Below are positions 18,554 through 27,359 of a stretch of DNA of 64,000 nucleotides, piece after piece (the stretch's first letter is position 1; each line of letters starts with the position of its first letter). The DNA lies in contig JAFGBS010000014.1 in assembly GCA_016933055.1 (NCBI GenBank), positions 62,001 to 126,000 of the forward strand, written 5' to 3'. The notes below the pieces were generated by a model. It searched no databases, was not told the DNA's origin, and saw only the letters and a list, made by a program, of their open reading frames with translations. Made by a program: the position numbers and the translations under genes. Source of the DNA: Promethearchaeota archaeon (GTDB lineage: Archaea > Asgardarchaeota > Lokiarchaeia > Sigyniarchaeales > Promethearchaeaceae).

Positions 18554-19606
18554 TTACCCTAGCCGTTTCTTAAGATTTTCAATCTCTAATTTTTGCTGTT
18601 TAGTCCGATTTTTCAAAATTTCAATCAAAGACTTCATTTCATTAATTTTAATTTGGTCTTGTCCTGGACCTTGACTAAGAATGGAAATTTTTTCTTGAAG
18701 AGTTTGATTTTCCCGTTTTAAGGCTTCAATTTGTTTTGTGAGATCATTTATATTTAAGTTGGGTTCACTGGAAGATGGTTCAGGACTCAATTTCCACAAC
18801 TTTTCTTTCAAAATATTTTTTGCCTTCTCCAATTCATCTATTTTTCTATCATCTTCGGTAATTTTCGGAACCACTGGTTCTTTTAATATATGTTTTTCTT
18901 CGATCTCCTCTCGTAATTTTTTATTTTGTGCGCGAAGTCTATCATTATTTCTTCGTAATTCTTCAATTAATTCTTGTAAGGGGATTTCTTTGTTTTGAGC
19001 AATTGTATTTTTTTGAGCAAGTTGTTCTTTTAGAGATTCAATTTGATTATCTTTGTCCATCAATAATCCTTGGAGCTGAGATTTTTCGTTATCGACTTCC
19101 GTAATATTTTTTTGGAGTTCATAAAACTCGTTGCTTTTTGTGTTTTTGAGTTTTGAGATTTCTCGTTCCAATAATTCAATGTTATCCCTCAATGAAGCAA
19201 TTTCTTTTTTATCTTTCATCGTGGAAACTTGGATGGTCTTTACAGGTTGTGCACTATCAGGTGTCTCCAAAGTATTCCCACTAATGTTGGTTTGTTCCAA
19301 TTGTTTGCTTAGTTTCTCAATTTGTGCTTTTTGCTTACGAATTTTAATTTGCATATCTTGCACTAAATCGTTCATTGAAGCCACTCCGTCGTATCTTTTC
19401 GTGGATGTTCCACCCAGTGCGGAAGTATTTTCGAGAATGACGATTTTGTTTTCTTTCTTTTGCAAATTTTCATTTAATTCCTGTAATTGACTTTTTAAAT
19501 TTTGGATATCCATTTCCAAGATTTTGATTTTACCATCCTTGGATTTTATTTGAATGTCTTTCGTTTTTAAAGCATTCTCTAATTCTGTGAGCTTATTTTC
19601 AGCCAT
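18554..19606 (-). CDS. coiled-coil protein
   Basis: A 350-residue protein that is coiled coil nearly from end to end: KLTELENALKTKDIQIKSKDGKIKILEMDIQNL and many later heptads of Leu, Ile, Glu and Lys, with short breaks (GTSTKRYDGVASMND at ~65-80 and a PEPSSSEPN loop at ~275). There is no signal peptide, membrane helix or known domain. The gene is flanked convergently by the permease gene (29-bp gap) and divergently by the RNase Z gene. Such rods are common as scaffolds or chromosome/cytoskeleton-associated proteins; no specific role can be supported. Confidence 0.75.
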   Translation of the reverse strand: MAENKLTELENALKTKDIQIKSKDGKIKILEMDIQNLKSQLQELNENLQKKENKIVILENTSALGGTSTKRYDGVASMNDLVQDMQIKIRKQKAQIEKLSKQLEQTNISGNTLETPDSAQPVKTIQVSTMKDKKEIASLRDNIELLEREISKLKNTKSNEFYELQKNITEVDNEKSQLQGLLMDKDNQIESLKEQLAQKNTIAQNKEIPLQELIEELRRNNDRLRAQNKKLREEIEEKHILKEPVVPKITEDDRKIDELEKAKNILKEKLWKLSPEPSSSEPNLNINDLTKQIEALKRENQTLQEKISILSQGPGQDQIKINEMKSLIEILKNRTKQQKLEIENLKKRLG

Positions 19607-19696
19607 AAAAAAACCCTTTTGACTTTTGCTATATCTGATTATACATTACTAACTCAAAAATTAATAGTTTTGTCATATATGGAGACCGTGATCAAA

Positions 19697-20704
19697 ATGG
19701 AAATTACCTTCCTTGGTACTTCAGCAGCGGTTCCAACCCGAGAAAGAAACCTTCCCTCAATAGCATTATTGTACAATGGAGATCAGATTCTATTTGATGC
19801 GGGGGAAGACGTTCAAAGACGATTTGAGGACCTTGGTTTGAAATTTAACGCTCCATTATCTATTTTTATATCCCATATGCATGGTGACCATGTAATTGGA
19901 CTACCAGGATTACTTTTTCGTTTCACCCTTATAGGTAGAACTACTGATGTTATTATCTTTGGACCTCCTGGTTTGTTTTCATACTTATACTTACATCGTC
20001 TCGTAACGGGATTACGCGCTCCATTTCTGCATGAAGTATATGAAATCTATTTAGAAGAAAAATTACTACGTAAATATGATTTTCAAGGGAGTTCTGATCA
20101 GAAACCAGAGGAGATCCCAATAAAGAAGAATACACTATATGATACTTCGGACTATTTTGTTGATGCTTTTCCCGTTTGCCATAGTATAATTACGTATGGA
20201 TTTAGATTCCAAGAGAAGCCACGACCGGGAAAATTTTATCCAATGATTGCAAAAAAATTAAAAATTCCCCGGGGTCATTTGTGGAAAGAGATGCAAATGG
20301 GGAAAACCATAAATTATAAAGGAAAATCCTACAATCCAGAAGAATTAGGTATAATTGGACCAAAACGTCAGGGTATTATTATTGCGTATTCAGCAGATAC
20401 GATGCTATGTGAGAAATTACATCCATTGGCGAATAATGCTGATGTTTTTATTTGTGAAGCCACATATGGAAATGAATTAAAAGATCTCGCGGAAGAAAAA
20501 AAGCATATGACAGCCCTTCAATGTGCAGAAATTGCGAGGGATTCGAATGTAGGTCAACTTATTTTGACGCATATTTCTTCACGATATACCGATGAGAATA
20601 TCCTACTAAAAGAGGCTCAATTTATATTCCCTAATACGGTTATTGCGCATGATATGCTACGGTTAACAACGACAAAGAACAGAATACTGAAATTATCTCA
20701 ATAA
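19697..20704 (+). CDS. rnz: ribonuclease Z (tRNA 3'-processing endonuclease)
   Basis: RNase Z cuts the 3' trailer from pre-tRNA. The protein opens with the family's MEITFLGTSAAVPTRERNLPS and contains the metal-binding HMHGDH motif (ISHMHGDHVIGLPGL), a flexible exosite arm region and the later metal ligands CHS(I), YSADT and TALQCAEIA with a final LTHISSRY. From the chosen ATG at 19697 it has 335 residues; archaeal members are usually ~305, the difference lying in an insert after GLRAPFLHEVY. The frame is open further upstream (ATG 19679, GTG 19688), but a GGAGA at 19681-19685 sits 11 nt before 19697 and the protein is conserved from there. Confidence 0.95.
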   Translation: MEITFLGTSAAVPTRERNLPSIALLYNGDQILFDAGEDVQRRFEDLGLKFNAPLSIFISHMHGDHVIGLPGLLFRFTLIGRTTDVIIFGPPGLFSYLYLHRLVTGLRAPFLHEVYEIYLEEKLLRKYDFQGSSDQKPEEIPIKKNTLYDTSDYFVDAFPVCHSIITYGFRFQEKPRPGKFYPMIAKKLKIPRGHLWKEMQMGKTINYKGKSYNPEELGIIGPKRQGIIIAYSADTMLCEKLHPLANNADVFICEATYGNELKDLAEEKKHMTALQCAEIARDSNVGQLILTHISSRYTDENILLKEAQFIFPNTVIAHDMLRLTTTKNRILKLSQ

Positions 20705-20817
20705 AAATGATTGTTATTACCAATTTTCTATTCTAAACTAAAGTAATAAATTTATTACATAAAATATAAATGCGAAAAAACTCCTTGTTATATGTAAGTA
20801 AAGGGAGATCCAAACTT

Positions 20818-21039
20818 ATGGACCAAAAACTCGAACATATATATGAAGAATCAAAAACTATAGGCTCACTTAAAGAGTATATTGTTAAAGAAAAACGCAC
20901 TGTGAAGGATTTACTCCACGATTTAAACCTAGATGATAAATATTTTGCTATCTTGGTTGATGGAAAAAAAGCAAGATTGGATACAGAAATAGCTCAAGGT
21001 CAATCTATCGTTGTGCTCCCGAGAATTGCTGGTGGATAA
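20818..21039 (+). CDS. ThiS/MoaD-like ubiquitin-fold sulfur carrier (SAMP-like)
   Basis: A 73-residue beta-grasp protein with the C-terminal GG (LPRIAGG) required for adenylation and thiocarboxylation. The block KRTVKDLLHDLNLDDKYFAILVDGKKARLDTEIAQGQSIVVLPRIAGG is the classic ThiS/SAMP pattern. The start is taken as ATG 20818, after a GGGAG (20802-20806); an in-frame ATG at 20770 would add 16 residues not typical of the family. It follows the RNase Z gene, hinting at tRNA thiolation (like Urm1 or SAMP2), but protein tagging or thiamine synthesis are equally possible. It is the second such carrier in the window, besides MoaD at 10.8 kb. Confidence 0.82.
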   Translation: MDQKLEHIYEESKTIGSLKEYIVKEKRTVKDLLHDLNLDDKYFAILVDGKKARLDTEIAQGQSIVVLPRIAGG

Positions 21040-21175
21040 AAACAATTACAGAATGACGCAGAATATGAAAATTGAAGTGATTACTAAAAGAAGACTCAAT
21101 TTTTAATAAATCTGTGCAGTGTAATAAAGATCGGAAACCTTTTTTTATATCCCATATTGTATTTCTTGAATTGGG

Positions 21176-22834
21176 TTGAACTTTGAAGAGACAGATGATC
21201 TGAGACCAAATGAGAAAATACTTGAACTCTTGGATGACTATTTTACTCAAGCTGGAGAAATTACTTCACATAAGAGACGAGAAACTATTTTTCGTGATAT
21301 GATCAGCCGTCTGATTGAGTTAATTAATGAACTAGCAATAGATGGTGATTCATATGAAGTGGGAGAATACCTCTATTCTGCTGCATACTACCTTGAAGAA
21401 TTTGACTTTAAAGAAGCCCAAGAAATATATGTCCAAGCAATCGGTTATTATGACGAATATCGTATAAAGGAACAAAAATTGGGAAAATTTGAAGAAGCTA
21501 GCTGGGTATCCTACAAAATTGCGGAAACATATCATGATAAATTAGGAGATCAGCAATCTGAAAAAAAGTATATTAGAAAATGCATTGAATATAAAGAAGC
21601 CCTATATGATATTCTGAACGGTTTTAGTAAACCCAGAAAGTTAGCTATTTTAGTATATAATTTAGGAGAATTAAATGCACGTATTAATAATTGGGAACGT
21701 GCAATAGAATATAATAACCTAACTCTTGATATTGCCAAGGAACAGAAATTTTACGACGTAATAGCGAATACTTATCTGAATTTAAGCGATATTCATTTGT
21801 TTATGGATAAAGAAGACAGATCTCGAGATTATATTGAGGAGGCACGTCAATTTTTCTTAAATGAGGAAAAACTCTGTACACAAACTAGACAATTTCGCCA
21901 ATTATCTCAGATTTATCAGATATTAAAAACTATTAATGCGGAAATAAATGATCAAAAAGAATTTGTAAGATTTTCAAGGAAAGAAGCGAAATCTTACATT
22001 GATTGTGCAAAACAAATCCACCGTGAAAAATTAAATTATTTTAAACTCGCAAATTTTTACAAAGGAGCTGCCGTTTGTTTTAAGGAGACTGATTATCTTG
22101 AATGTGCTACTTGTTATTATCTGGCAGCACGTATTTTTCAACAAATTGGGGAATTAACGCAAGCCAATTCCTGCTATAGTGAAGCAGCGGAATTATTTGA
22201 AGAGGTCGGACTTTATAAAAAATCAATTGAATTATATTGCTTAGCTGGAGATGCTAGCTTAAATAATAATGATTTGGAGTTTGCGATTGAAAAATTCATG
22301 AATGCCTTTGACCTCCTTTCTCGAGAGAACATTAATTTCCAAAAAAATGAACTAGCAAGAAAAATCGAAACAAATCTGATGTTACTAAGTAATATTAATG
22401 CGCAAGAAAATCGATTTTTTATCGCAGGTACCTTACTTCTTGAAACCTTGTTCTATTATAAAAAATCAGGATTGCATAAATCACAGAAAGAAATAAATCA
22501 TCTTTTCAAAAAAATAAAAAAATACTATTATTTGGAATATAAGGAACATGAGGCCTCGAGTAAATCGTCGTGGGTTGCTTATATGCTTGCTTTAACAGCA
22601 ATTGCTCATATCAGCTTAGAACAACTAGAAAAAGCCAAGTCCCTTATTTCACGGTTAAAAGACCTAGAAAATAACTCACAGACCATAAAAGCCTATAGAG
22701 AAATTACAGAATTGATTCTTCAAGCAAAAAATAATGAAATTAAGTTTACATTAGGGCATTTAGATAAGAAAAGCAAAAAAATATATTCCGGATCCGAAGA
22801 GATCAAACTTTTTAATAATTTATTGTTTTACTAA
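21176..22834 (+). CDS. TPR-repeat protein (SNAP-like helical scaffold)
   Basis: A 552-residue helical protein built from tetratricopeptide-like repeats of 35-42 residues (YLYSAAYYLEEFDFKEAQEIYVQAIGYYDE; KLAILVYNLGELNARINNWERAIEYNNLTLDIA; AARIFQQIGELTQANSCYSEAAELFEEVGLYKKSIELYCLAGDAS). The pattern is reminiscent of alpha-SNAP and kinesin-light-chain TPRs. It has no signal peptide. The start is TTG at 21176; no ATG occurs before codon 42 and an in-frame stop lies at 21167, so a non-ATG start is needed. It ends 1 codon into the 3' end of the SDR gene on the other strand (4-bp overlap). Its role is unknown; a protein-interaction scaffold is the safe call. Confidence 0.8.
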   Translation: MNFEETDDLRPNEKILELLDDYFTQAGEITSHKRRETIFRDMISRLIELINELAIDGDSYEVGEYLYSAAYYLEEFDFKEAQEIYVQAIGYYDEYRIKEQKLGKFEEASWVSYKIAETYHDKLGDQQSEKKYIRKCIEYKEALYDILNGFSKPRKLAILVYNLGELNARINNWERAIEYNNLTLDIAKEQKFYDVIANTYLNLSDIHLFMDKEDRSRDYIEEARQFFLNEEKLCTQTRQFRQLSQIYQILKTINAEINDQKEFVRFSRKEAKSYIDCAKQIHREKLNYFKLANFYKGAAVCFKETDYLECATCYYLAARIFQQIGELTQANSCYSEAAELFEEVGLYKKSIELYCLAGDASLNNNDLEFAIEKFMNAFDLLSRENINFQKNELARKIETNLMLLSNINAQENRFFIAGTLLLETLFYYKKSGLHKSQKEINHLFKKIKKYYYLEYKEHEASSKSSWVAYMLALTAIAHISLEQLEKAKSLISRLKDLENNSQTIKAYREITELILQAKNNEIKFTLGHLDKKSKKIYSGSEEIKLFNNLLFY

Positions 22835-23682
22835 ATTTTTCTCAGTTCTCTACGAGCTTTATGCAGATCTCGATCAATCCCCCAATAAATTAATCGAGGG
22901 AAAAAACGCTTTATTAACCAATATAGTTTCGTATCCCCTGGAAAAATCATAAATTTCTTTTTTAAAATGCCTTTTACAAATACTTCTGCGACAATTTCAG
23001 GTCGTAAGAGTTTTGAATGTTGAGAAATAATTTCGCATTCCTTTGGTTTGAATTTATTCTCTTCAGCAAAGCCCGGTGTATCAGTATCAGGAGGAAATAA
23101 TATAGAAATCGAGATATCATAGGGACGTAATTCATTACGCAGAGATTCTGCTAATCCTACTAATGCAAATTTTGAAGGGGCATACGCTACATACCCCATT
23201 ATTCCTAACAATCCTAATAATGATGATATAAATACAATATGTCCTTTCTTCGCTTTAATGAAATAAGGAAGAATAATTAAAGTGGGAACTAGCTGACCAT
23301 TATAATTCACATCATAATTATTGAGACAATCTTGCAAAGTTAAGGCTTCCACGTATTGAGGAAATGCATACCCCACGCAATTGATTAAGAAGTCTGGTGT
23401 ACCATTTTTTGTGATTTCATCATCCAAAAATGGCTTTAATTTTTTGTAATCGGTACAATCACATGATAGAATTGAAATGCTTTGTTCATTGGAAAATTTT
23501 AGGGATTCACATTCCCTTTGAATAAGTTCCAATGAAGCAATTTCCCTAGCTATGATCAAGACATTCGCACCCAATTGCACGAATAATTTCGATGTTTCTC
23601 TGCCAATTCCTTTTGATCCCCCACAGATAATTACAGATTGTCCCTTAAGTATTTTTTTTCCTATGTATCTTTGAATATTCAT
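22831..23682 (-). CDS. KDSR-like short-chain dehydrogenase (3-ketosphinganine reductase-like)
   Basis: A classical SDR of 283 residues: NAD(P)-binding GGSKGIG (21-27), a catalytic Ser at 143/144 and YAPSK with Tyr157/Lys161. A PPDTDTPGFAEEN stretch (187-199) is, from memory, nearly the same as in eukaryotic 3-ketodihydrosphingosine reductase. KDSR reduces 3-ketosphinganine in sphingolipid synthesis; whether an archaeon has such a substrate is not shown here. The ATG at 23682 overlaps the upstream TAA by one base (TAATG), with GGAG 11 nt earlier, so translation is coupled to the small membrane protein upstream. A longer reading to 23745 exists but would run through that gene. Confidence 0.9.
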   Translation of the reverse strand: MNIQRYIGKKILKGQSVIICGGSKGIGRETSKLFVQLGANVLIIAREIASLELIQRECESLKFSNEQSISILSCDCTDYKKLKPFLDDEITKNGTPDFLINCVGYAFPQYVEALTLQDCLNNYDVNYNGQLVPTLIILPYFIKAKKGHIVFISSLLGLLGIMGYVAYAPSKFALVGLAESLRNELRPYDISISILFPPDTDTPGFAEENKFKPKECEIISQHSKLLRPEIVAEVFVKGILKKKFMIFPGDTKLYWLIKRFFPRLIYWGIDRDLHKARRELRKI

Positions 23683-24089
23683 TATTGGATAACTCCTATA
23701 TATTGGGTAGCACTGATGATGAAGATTGGACCCATTATTAAACAAGCAAGATTTATGAAAATGTTCAGAATAGCATCTCCCACATTTGTGCTGTACTGTT
23801 TATTTTGAAGATTAAAGGAAATATCCACTAGACCGAGAAAAATCAGACCCCCTGAAACTGCGATTGTTAGAATAAATCCATACAGCTTATTATTTAATAC
23901 GCCTATTGCCGAAACTAGTAAACCCGGTGTAATCCAAAATAAGTCCGGGAGAGGAAAGGATCGTTCATAAGCAAAAAAAATATCACTTCTTGAGGGATTT
24001 TTATTTTCAACCAAGAAGAAATAAATCCAAAAACTTGCCATGCCGATCGCAAATATAATTTCCAAGATAGCTAGTAATATGAGTTTCAT
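23682..24089 (-). CDS. small membrane protein translationally coupled to the KDSR-like gene
   Basis: A 135-residue integral membrane protein with four hydrophobic helices (about 4-24, 50-66, 70-90 and 106-128) and short loops. I recognise no family motif. Its TAA stop overlaps the ATG of the KDSR-like dehydrogenase, so the two are likely stoichiometric products of one mRNA; a membrane partner for a lipid-modifying enzyme would fit but is inference. It lies 50 bp downstream of the AIR-synthase-like gene on the same strand. Confidence 0.75.
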   Translation of the reverse strand: MKLILLAILEIIFAIGMASFWIYFFLVENKNPSRSDIFFAYERSFPLPDLFWITPGLLVSAIGVLNNKLYGFILTIAVSGGLIFLGLVDISFNLQNKQYSTNVGDAILNIFINLACLIMGPIFIISATQYIGVIQ

Positions 24090-24138
24090 TATATTCCCTT
24101 ATAAAACTACTAAGAATGAAAAATGTTACTGAACAATT

Positions 24139-25242
24139 TTAACTATTAAAAATTTTGGTGATTTCATCCCTTTCATCATACCGTATCTCAGAAGTTTTTC
24201 CTTGAGTGATAATCAAATACTCATTAGTTGCCGTGAGATTTCCAATTTTACTCGCTATTATGCCATTATTTCTCATTAATTGTAGTAAAGAATCACTATC
24301 CTTATCCTCTAACACTATCAATAATGACCCTGATGAAAGTGTTTGAAGAGGATTTAATTTGAAAATTTCGCATAATTTTTTTCCTTCGGGTATGATCGGG
24401 ATTTTTTCATATTCGATTTGAAATCCGCAATTGGAGGCTTTTGATAACTCCACCAAGCCCATAGCTAACCCTCCCTCGGTTGGATCATGCATAGAATGAA
24501 TATTAAAATGCTTAACAGCAAGTAGTGCCTCTTTCATTATACTAATACCGGGATGAAATAGTAAATCTTTCGATCGTCGAATTACCTCTTCAGTTATACC
24601 CATATCAAGTAGCTGCTTTTCTTTTTCACGTGCAATAATCGAAGTACCCTCCAATGGGATCCCTTTTGTAAGTATGATCGCATCACCGGATTTTCCTCCA
24701 CCGGATTGAACATAATTATCCCTCAAAACCTCCCCAAACATAGAACCAATGACAATAGGACGATTCAAATCATATGTAACTTCTGTATGTCCTCCAATTA
24801 AGAGTATTCCTAAGCGAAGACAAGCTGTTTGGATGTCCAAACATATCTTTTTTGCCGTCTGCTCAGTTGCAATTCCGGCCGGTAATAATATTGTTGCTTG
24901 AAACCATTTCGGAGTCGCTCCCATGGCAGCAATATCATTAGCATTAATGTTTACAACATAGTACCCAATGTCTTCAGTTGCAAATGTAATTGGATCGGTT
25001 TTAGTAACAAGATATTTACTGGAATTTTCCATAGAGATAATTGCAGCATCTTCTCCTATACCAAAACCGAGTATTACTCTCTTTTGAGATTCATTATAAA
25101 TCTCTTTATAGTTTGATTGTTCCAGAGTTTTCAGAATCTTTGGGGAGTTATAGGCTTTAAAAATCTCGCTCAATAATTCCATACTCAACTTTCCAATAGG
25201 TAAAACTTTTTCTTCTTTTGGTGTTTTTTTGGGAGGTGTCAC
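24139..25242 (-). CDS. AIR synthase-related (PurM/HypE-like) ATP-binding protein
   Basis: The 367-residue protein has the two-domain PurM/HypE/SelD fold: GFGIGEDAAII near residue 54, DPITF and NANDIAAMGATP (metal and nucleotide loop), GGHTEVT (~140), then PTEGGLAMGLVELSKAS (~242) and LSSGSLLIVLE. HypE ends with a Cys that is carbamoylated and cyanated; here the end is KIFNS, without cysteine, so it is not a classical HypE. Archaea carry several uncharacterised members of this kind. The start is GTG at 25242. It is 6 bp downstream of nep1, in the ribosome-related operon. Confidence 0.85.
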   Translation of the reverse strand: MTPPKKTPKEEKVLPIGKLSMELLSEIFKAYNSPKILKTLEQSNYKEIYNESQKRVILGFGIGEDAAIISMENSSKYLVTKTDPITFATEDIGYYVVNINANDIAAMGATPKWFQATILLPAGIATEQTAKKICLDIQTACLRLGILLIGGHTEVTYDLNRPIVIGSMFGEVLRDNYVQSGGGKSGDAIILTKGIPLEGTSIIAREKEKQLLDMGITEEVIRRSKDLLFHPGISIMKEALLAVKHFNIHSMHDPTEGGLAMGLVELSKASNCGFQIEYEKIPIIPEGKKLCEIFKLNPLQTLSSGSLLIVLEDKDSDSLLQLMRNNGIIASKIGNLTATNEYLIITQGKTSEIRYDERDEITKIFNS

Positions 25243-25248
25243 TTTATC

Positions 25249-25989
25249 TTAACCTTTATTTGGGAAATTCATGATAGCGTTTTCATAGTTAATAATCACC
25301 CGATTAATAACTGCGTTCGTTTCCAGTGGTTCGGGATAAATTGAAATATCTTCAGCATCTATCTCCATTATTTCTTTTGAATATGTGCCCGATTGAAATC
25401 CCCCAATTAACGCAATTATTTCTGCTGTTCCATTTTTAAGGAAATTGAATATTTCATTTTGAGAGATTAAGGTTCCTTTCGAGGTAAACCTCAAAATTTT
25501 TTCGGGATTTAACATTTTGATCAATCCTCGCAAATTCACCCTAATGTTGTTCATTAATATGTTTCCATGATTATTACTGGAAGAATTTTGAGATTCTTGA
25601 GAATTTTTCACAGGAGTTTTTATTGCTTGGATCTTTTTTTCATTCAACAATTGGTACATCAATCCCTTGTAACGAATGTAATCTTTGGGAGGCCGAAGGA
25701 TTGGATTTACTTCATAAACATTATCATCGTAGGTATGAAAATACATTCGTAATTGCTTTTGCTTATTTATGGGACTGGTTAGACACGATAAAAGGTATTG
25801 ATGCAGGATATCTGGTCTTCCACGTTTCTCATTATCGGGCAAATTTTTCATAAAAGAATGATGCAAAGCAATATCAAGAATGCGTCCCGGATTTCCAAAT
25901 TTCTTGGCATTATTCAGCACAGATGGATGTCCACGATATCTACTAGGAACTATTTCTAATGCAGTTTCAACTAAAATTAAGTTTAACAT
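25249..25989 (-). CDS. nep1: ribosomal RNA small-subunit methyltransferase Nep1 (Emg1)
   Basis: Nep1 is a SPOUT-class enzyme that methylates N1 of a pseudouridine in 16S rRNA and helps assemble the small subunit. The N-terminal block (LVETALEIVP, HPSV, ILDIALHHSFMKNL, KRGRPDILHQYLL, SPINKQKQLRMYFHTYDD) and the C-terminal block (IALIGGFQSGTYSKEIM, ISIYPEPLETNAVINRVI) are diagnostic. The linker between them (~115-150) is longer and richer in Asn/Ser than usual. It starts at ATG 25989 and is followed after 6 bp by the AIR-synthase-like gene. The neighbours RNase P subunit 4 and the CRM protein support a ribosome-maturation operon. Confidence 0.95.
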   Translation of the reverse strand: MLNLILVETALEIVPSRYRGHPSVLNNAKKFGNPGRILDIALHHSFMKNLPDNEKRGRPDILHQYLLSCLTSPINKQKQLRMYFHTYDDNVYEVNPILRPPKDYIRYKGLMYQLLNEKKIQAIKTPVKNSQESQNSSSNNHGNILMNNIRVNLRGLIKMLNPEKILRFTSKGTLISQNEIFNFLKNGTAEIIALIGGFQSGTYSKEIMEIDAEDISIYPEPLETNAVINRVIINYENAIMNFPNKG

Positions 25990-26012
25990 TATAATCCTTA
26001 CGTTTTCGATTT

Positions 26013-26447
26013 TTAAGTAGATTTTTGCTTAAAATATATATGAATAGTTTTGTTACAATTTAAACACGTAATTACGTAACGAGATCCTCTCTTTTTCCTT
26101 GATTGTATACGATGTCTACTAGATACTCCTGGGATGAGCAATTTCTTACATCTATGGCAGATCATCTTCTTATATTTAGTAGGAATACTGACTTTTGCAG
26201 ACATGGAATACTTCCGAGCTAAATCTACGTAACGATTTGCAAATTCGGAATTTTTCGAATAGATAACAATGGCGTTTTCCATTAGATATTCTATACGTTC
26301 TAATGCAAGTTTTTGGATTATTGTGTTTTGTTTTCGAAACCGACTGGGTTTTCTACGTTTTCTTCTTAAAACTTGCTTGGTTTTTTTCTTTTGTGCGGAT
26401 CTTGGGGTTGGTTTAGTAATTTTTGAATTATTGCTGTTTAGCTCCAT
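26013..26447 (-). CDS. rnp4: ribonuclease P protein component 4 (Rpp21 homologue)
   Basis: Rpp21/RNP4 binds the specificity domain of RNase P RNA with RNP1. The 144-residue protein has a basic N-terminus (KKKTKQVLRRKRRKPSRFRKQ), the helical IAxERIEYLMENA segment (~48-75) and the zinc ribbon: CHRCKKLL (~101-108) with the second pair CLNC (~129-132). The conserved ARKYSMSAKVSIPTKYKK spacer is also typical. It lies 12 bp downstream of the CRM-domain gene and 23 bp upstream of nep1. Confidence 0.93.
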   Translation of the reverse strand: MELNSNNSKITKPTPRSAQKKKTKQVLRRKRRKPSRFRKQNTIIQKLALERIEYLMENAIVIYSKNSEFANRYVDLARKYSMSAKVSIPTKYKKMICHRCKKLLIPGVSSRHRIQSRKKRGSRYVITCLNCNKTIHIYFKQKST

Positions 26448-26459
26448 TTTTAATCTATT

Positions 26460-26717
26460 TTATTTGGGCTTTTCTGAAAGGATTACCGAAGATCCACGGA
26501 TCTCAATTACTTCAAAATTTGTATCCGAAAGTAGATCTGAAATTAAATTTTTTATGGAATAATCGGAAGATAATGCTGTTTTAAGAACCTTTATTTTAAG
26601 GAATCTATAACGCTTAATATTTTGAGAAATTTCTTTCTTAATCCCTGAATTTACCCCATTCTTTCCAATTATGATTCTCGCTTTATTTTTACGAACCTCT
26701 TGCAACTCCATCGGCAT
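26460..26717 (-). CDS. CRM-domain (YhbY-like) RNA-binding protein
   Basis: An 85-residue single-domain CRM protein. The segment ARIIIGKNGVNSGIKKEISQNIKRYRFLKIKVLK matches the YhbY signature, with the GKNG loop replacing the GxxG of the bacterial members, and the last strand VIEIRGSSVILSEKP is typical. In bacteria YhbY associates with pre-50S particles; in archaea this gene is usually next to rnp4 and S19e. It is the first gene of the leftward operon, divergent from the S19e operon, with a 153-bp control region between. Confidence 0.9.
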   Translation of the reverse strand: MPMELQEVRKNKARIIIGKNGVNSGIKKEISQNIKRYRFLKIKVLKTALSSDYSIKNLISDLLSDTNFEVIEIRGSSVILSEKPK

Positions 26718-26870
26718 AATCTCCGTGCTACGTCTGCTTTGTATAAGTTAAGATAGTTTATTAATTCCCATGGTACGGATCCTATTATCTGCGAAAGAAG
26801 AGAAAAAATTTTATTCTATATTGCATTGGAGGGATCATCTCAGATTAATGTAGGTAAAATTGATTCAATA

Positions 26871-27335
26871 ATGTCCAGTACAAGTGTATCAGTCTTTGAT
26901 GTGTTTCCCATTGACTTAATAAAAGCGGTTGCAGAGAAATTAAAAACAATCCCGGGTATAACTCCACCAGAACAATCTAAATTCTGGAAAACCGCGAGCT
27001 TTAAGGAGAAATCTCCCATAGATCAAGAGAATTTTTGGTATGTCCGATGTGCATCCTTACTTCGAAAACTTTACGTCCGTAACGAAATAGGTGTGAATAA
27101 ACTTCGAAAAGAATATGGGGGAAGAGACAAAAATCACATGCATAAGAAACACAAACAACCTGGATCAGGGGCAATAATTAGAAGATGCTTACAACAACTT
27201 CAGAATGTGGATTTAGTAAAAACTACTGAGAAAGGTAGAGCTTTAAGCCCAGCTGGAGTATCTCTTCTAGATAAAACCGCATTAGAGATCTACAAAGAAA
27301 ATCCAATATCACGGTTTACTGAACTCTCAGAATAA
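26871..27335 (+). CDS. rps19e: small ribosomal subunit protein S19e
   Basis: S19e of 155 residues from ATG 26871 (MSSTSVSVFDVFPIDLIKAVAEKL). Diagnostic segments: FWYVRCASLLRKLYV, GVNKLRKEYGG, HKKHKQPGSGAIIRRCLQQLQNVDLV and LSPAGVSLLDK. The frame is open back to a TTG at 26826, but the family begins at the chosen ATG. It heads a seven-gene rightward operon of ribosome, folding and secretion functions (S19e to FtsY). Confidence 0.95.
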   Translation: MSSTSVSVFDVFPIDLIKAVAEKLKTIPGITPPEQSKFWKTASFKEKSPIDQENFWYVRCASLLRKLYVRNEIGVNKLRKEYGGRDKNHMHKKHKQPGSGAIIRRCLQQLQNVDLVKTTEKGRALSPAGVSLLDKTALEIYKENPISRFTELSE

Positions 27336-27359
27336 AAGATTAATCGGAAGCTGCATACC

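Noticed and set aside
24139..25242. HypE of the hydrogenase maturation pathway
   Set aside because: The C-terminal cysteine essential for HypE is missing and no other hyp genes are nearby.
25567..25853. Plus-strand frames over nep1
   Set aside because: They are antisense to a certain gene and show no motif.
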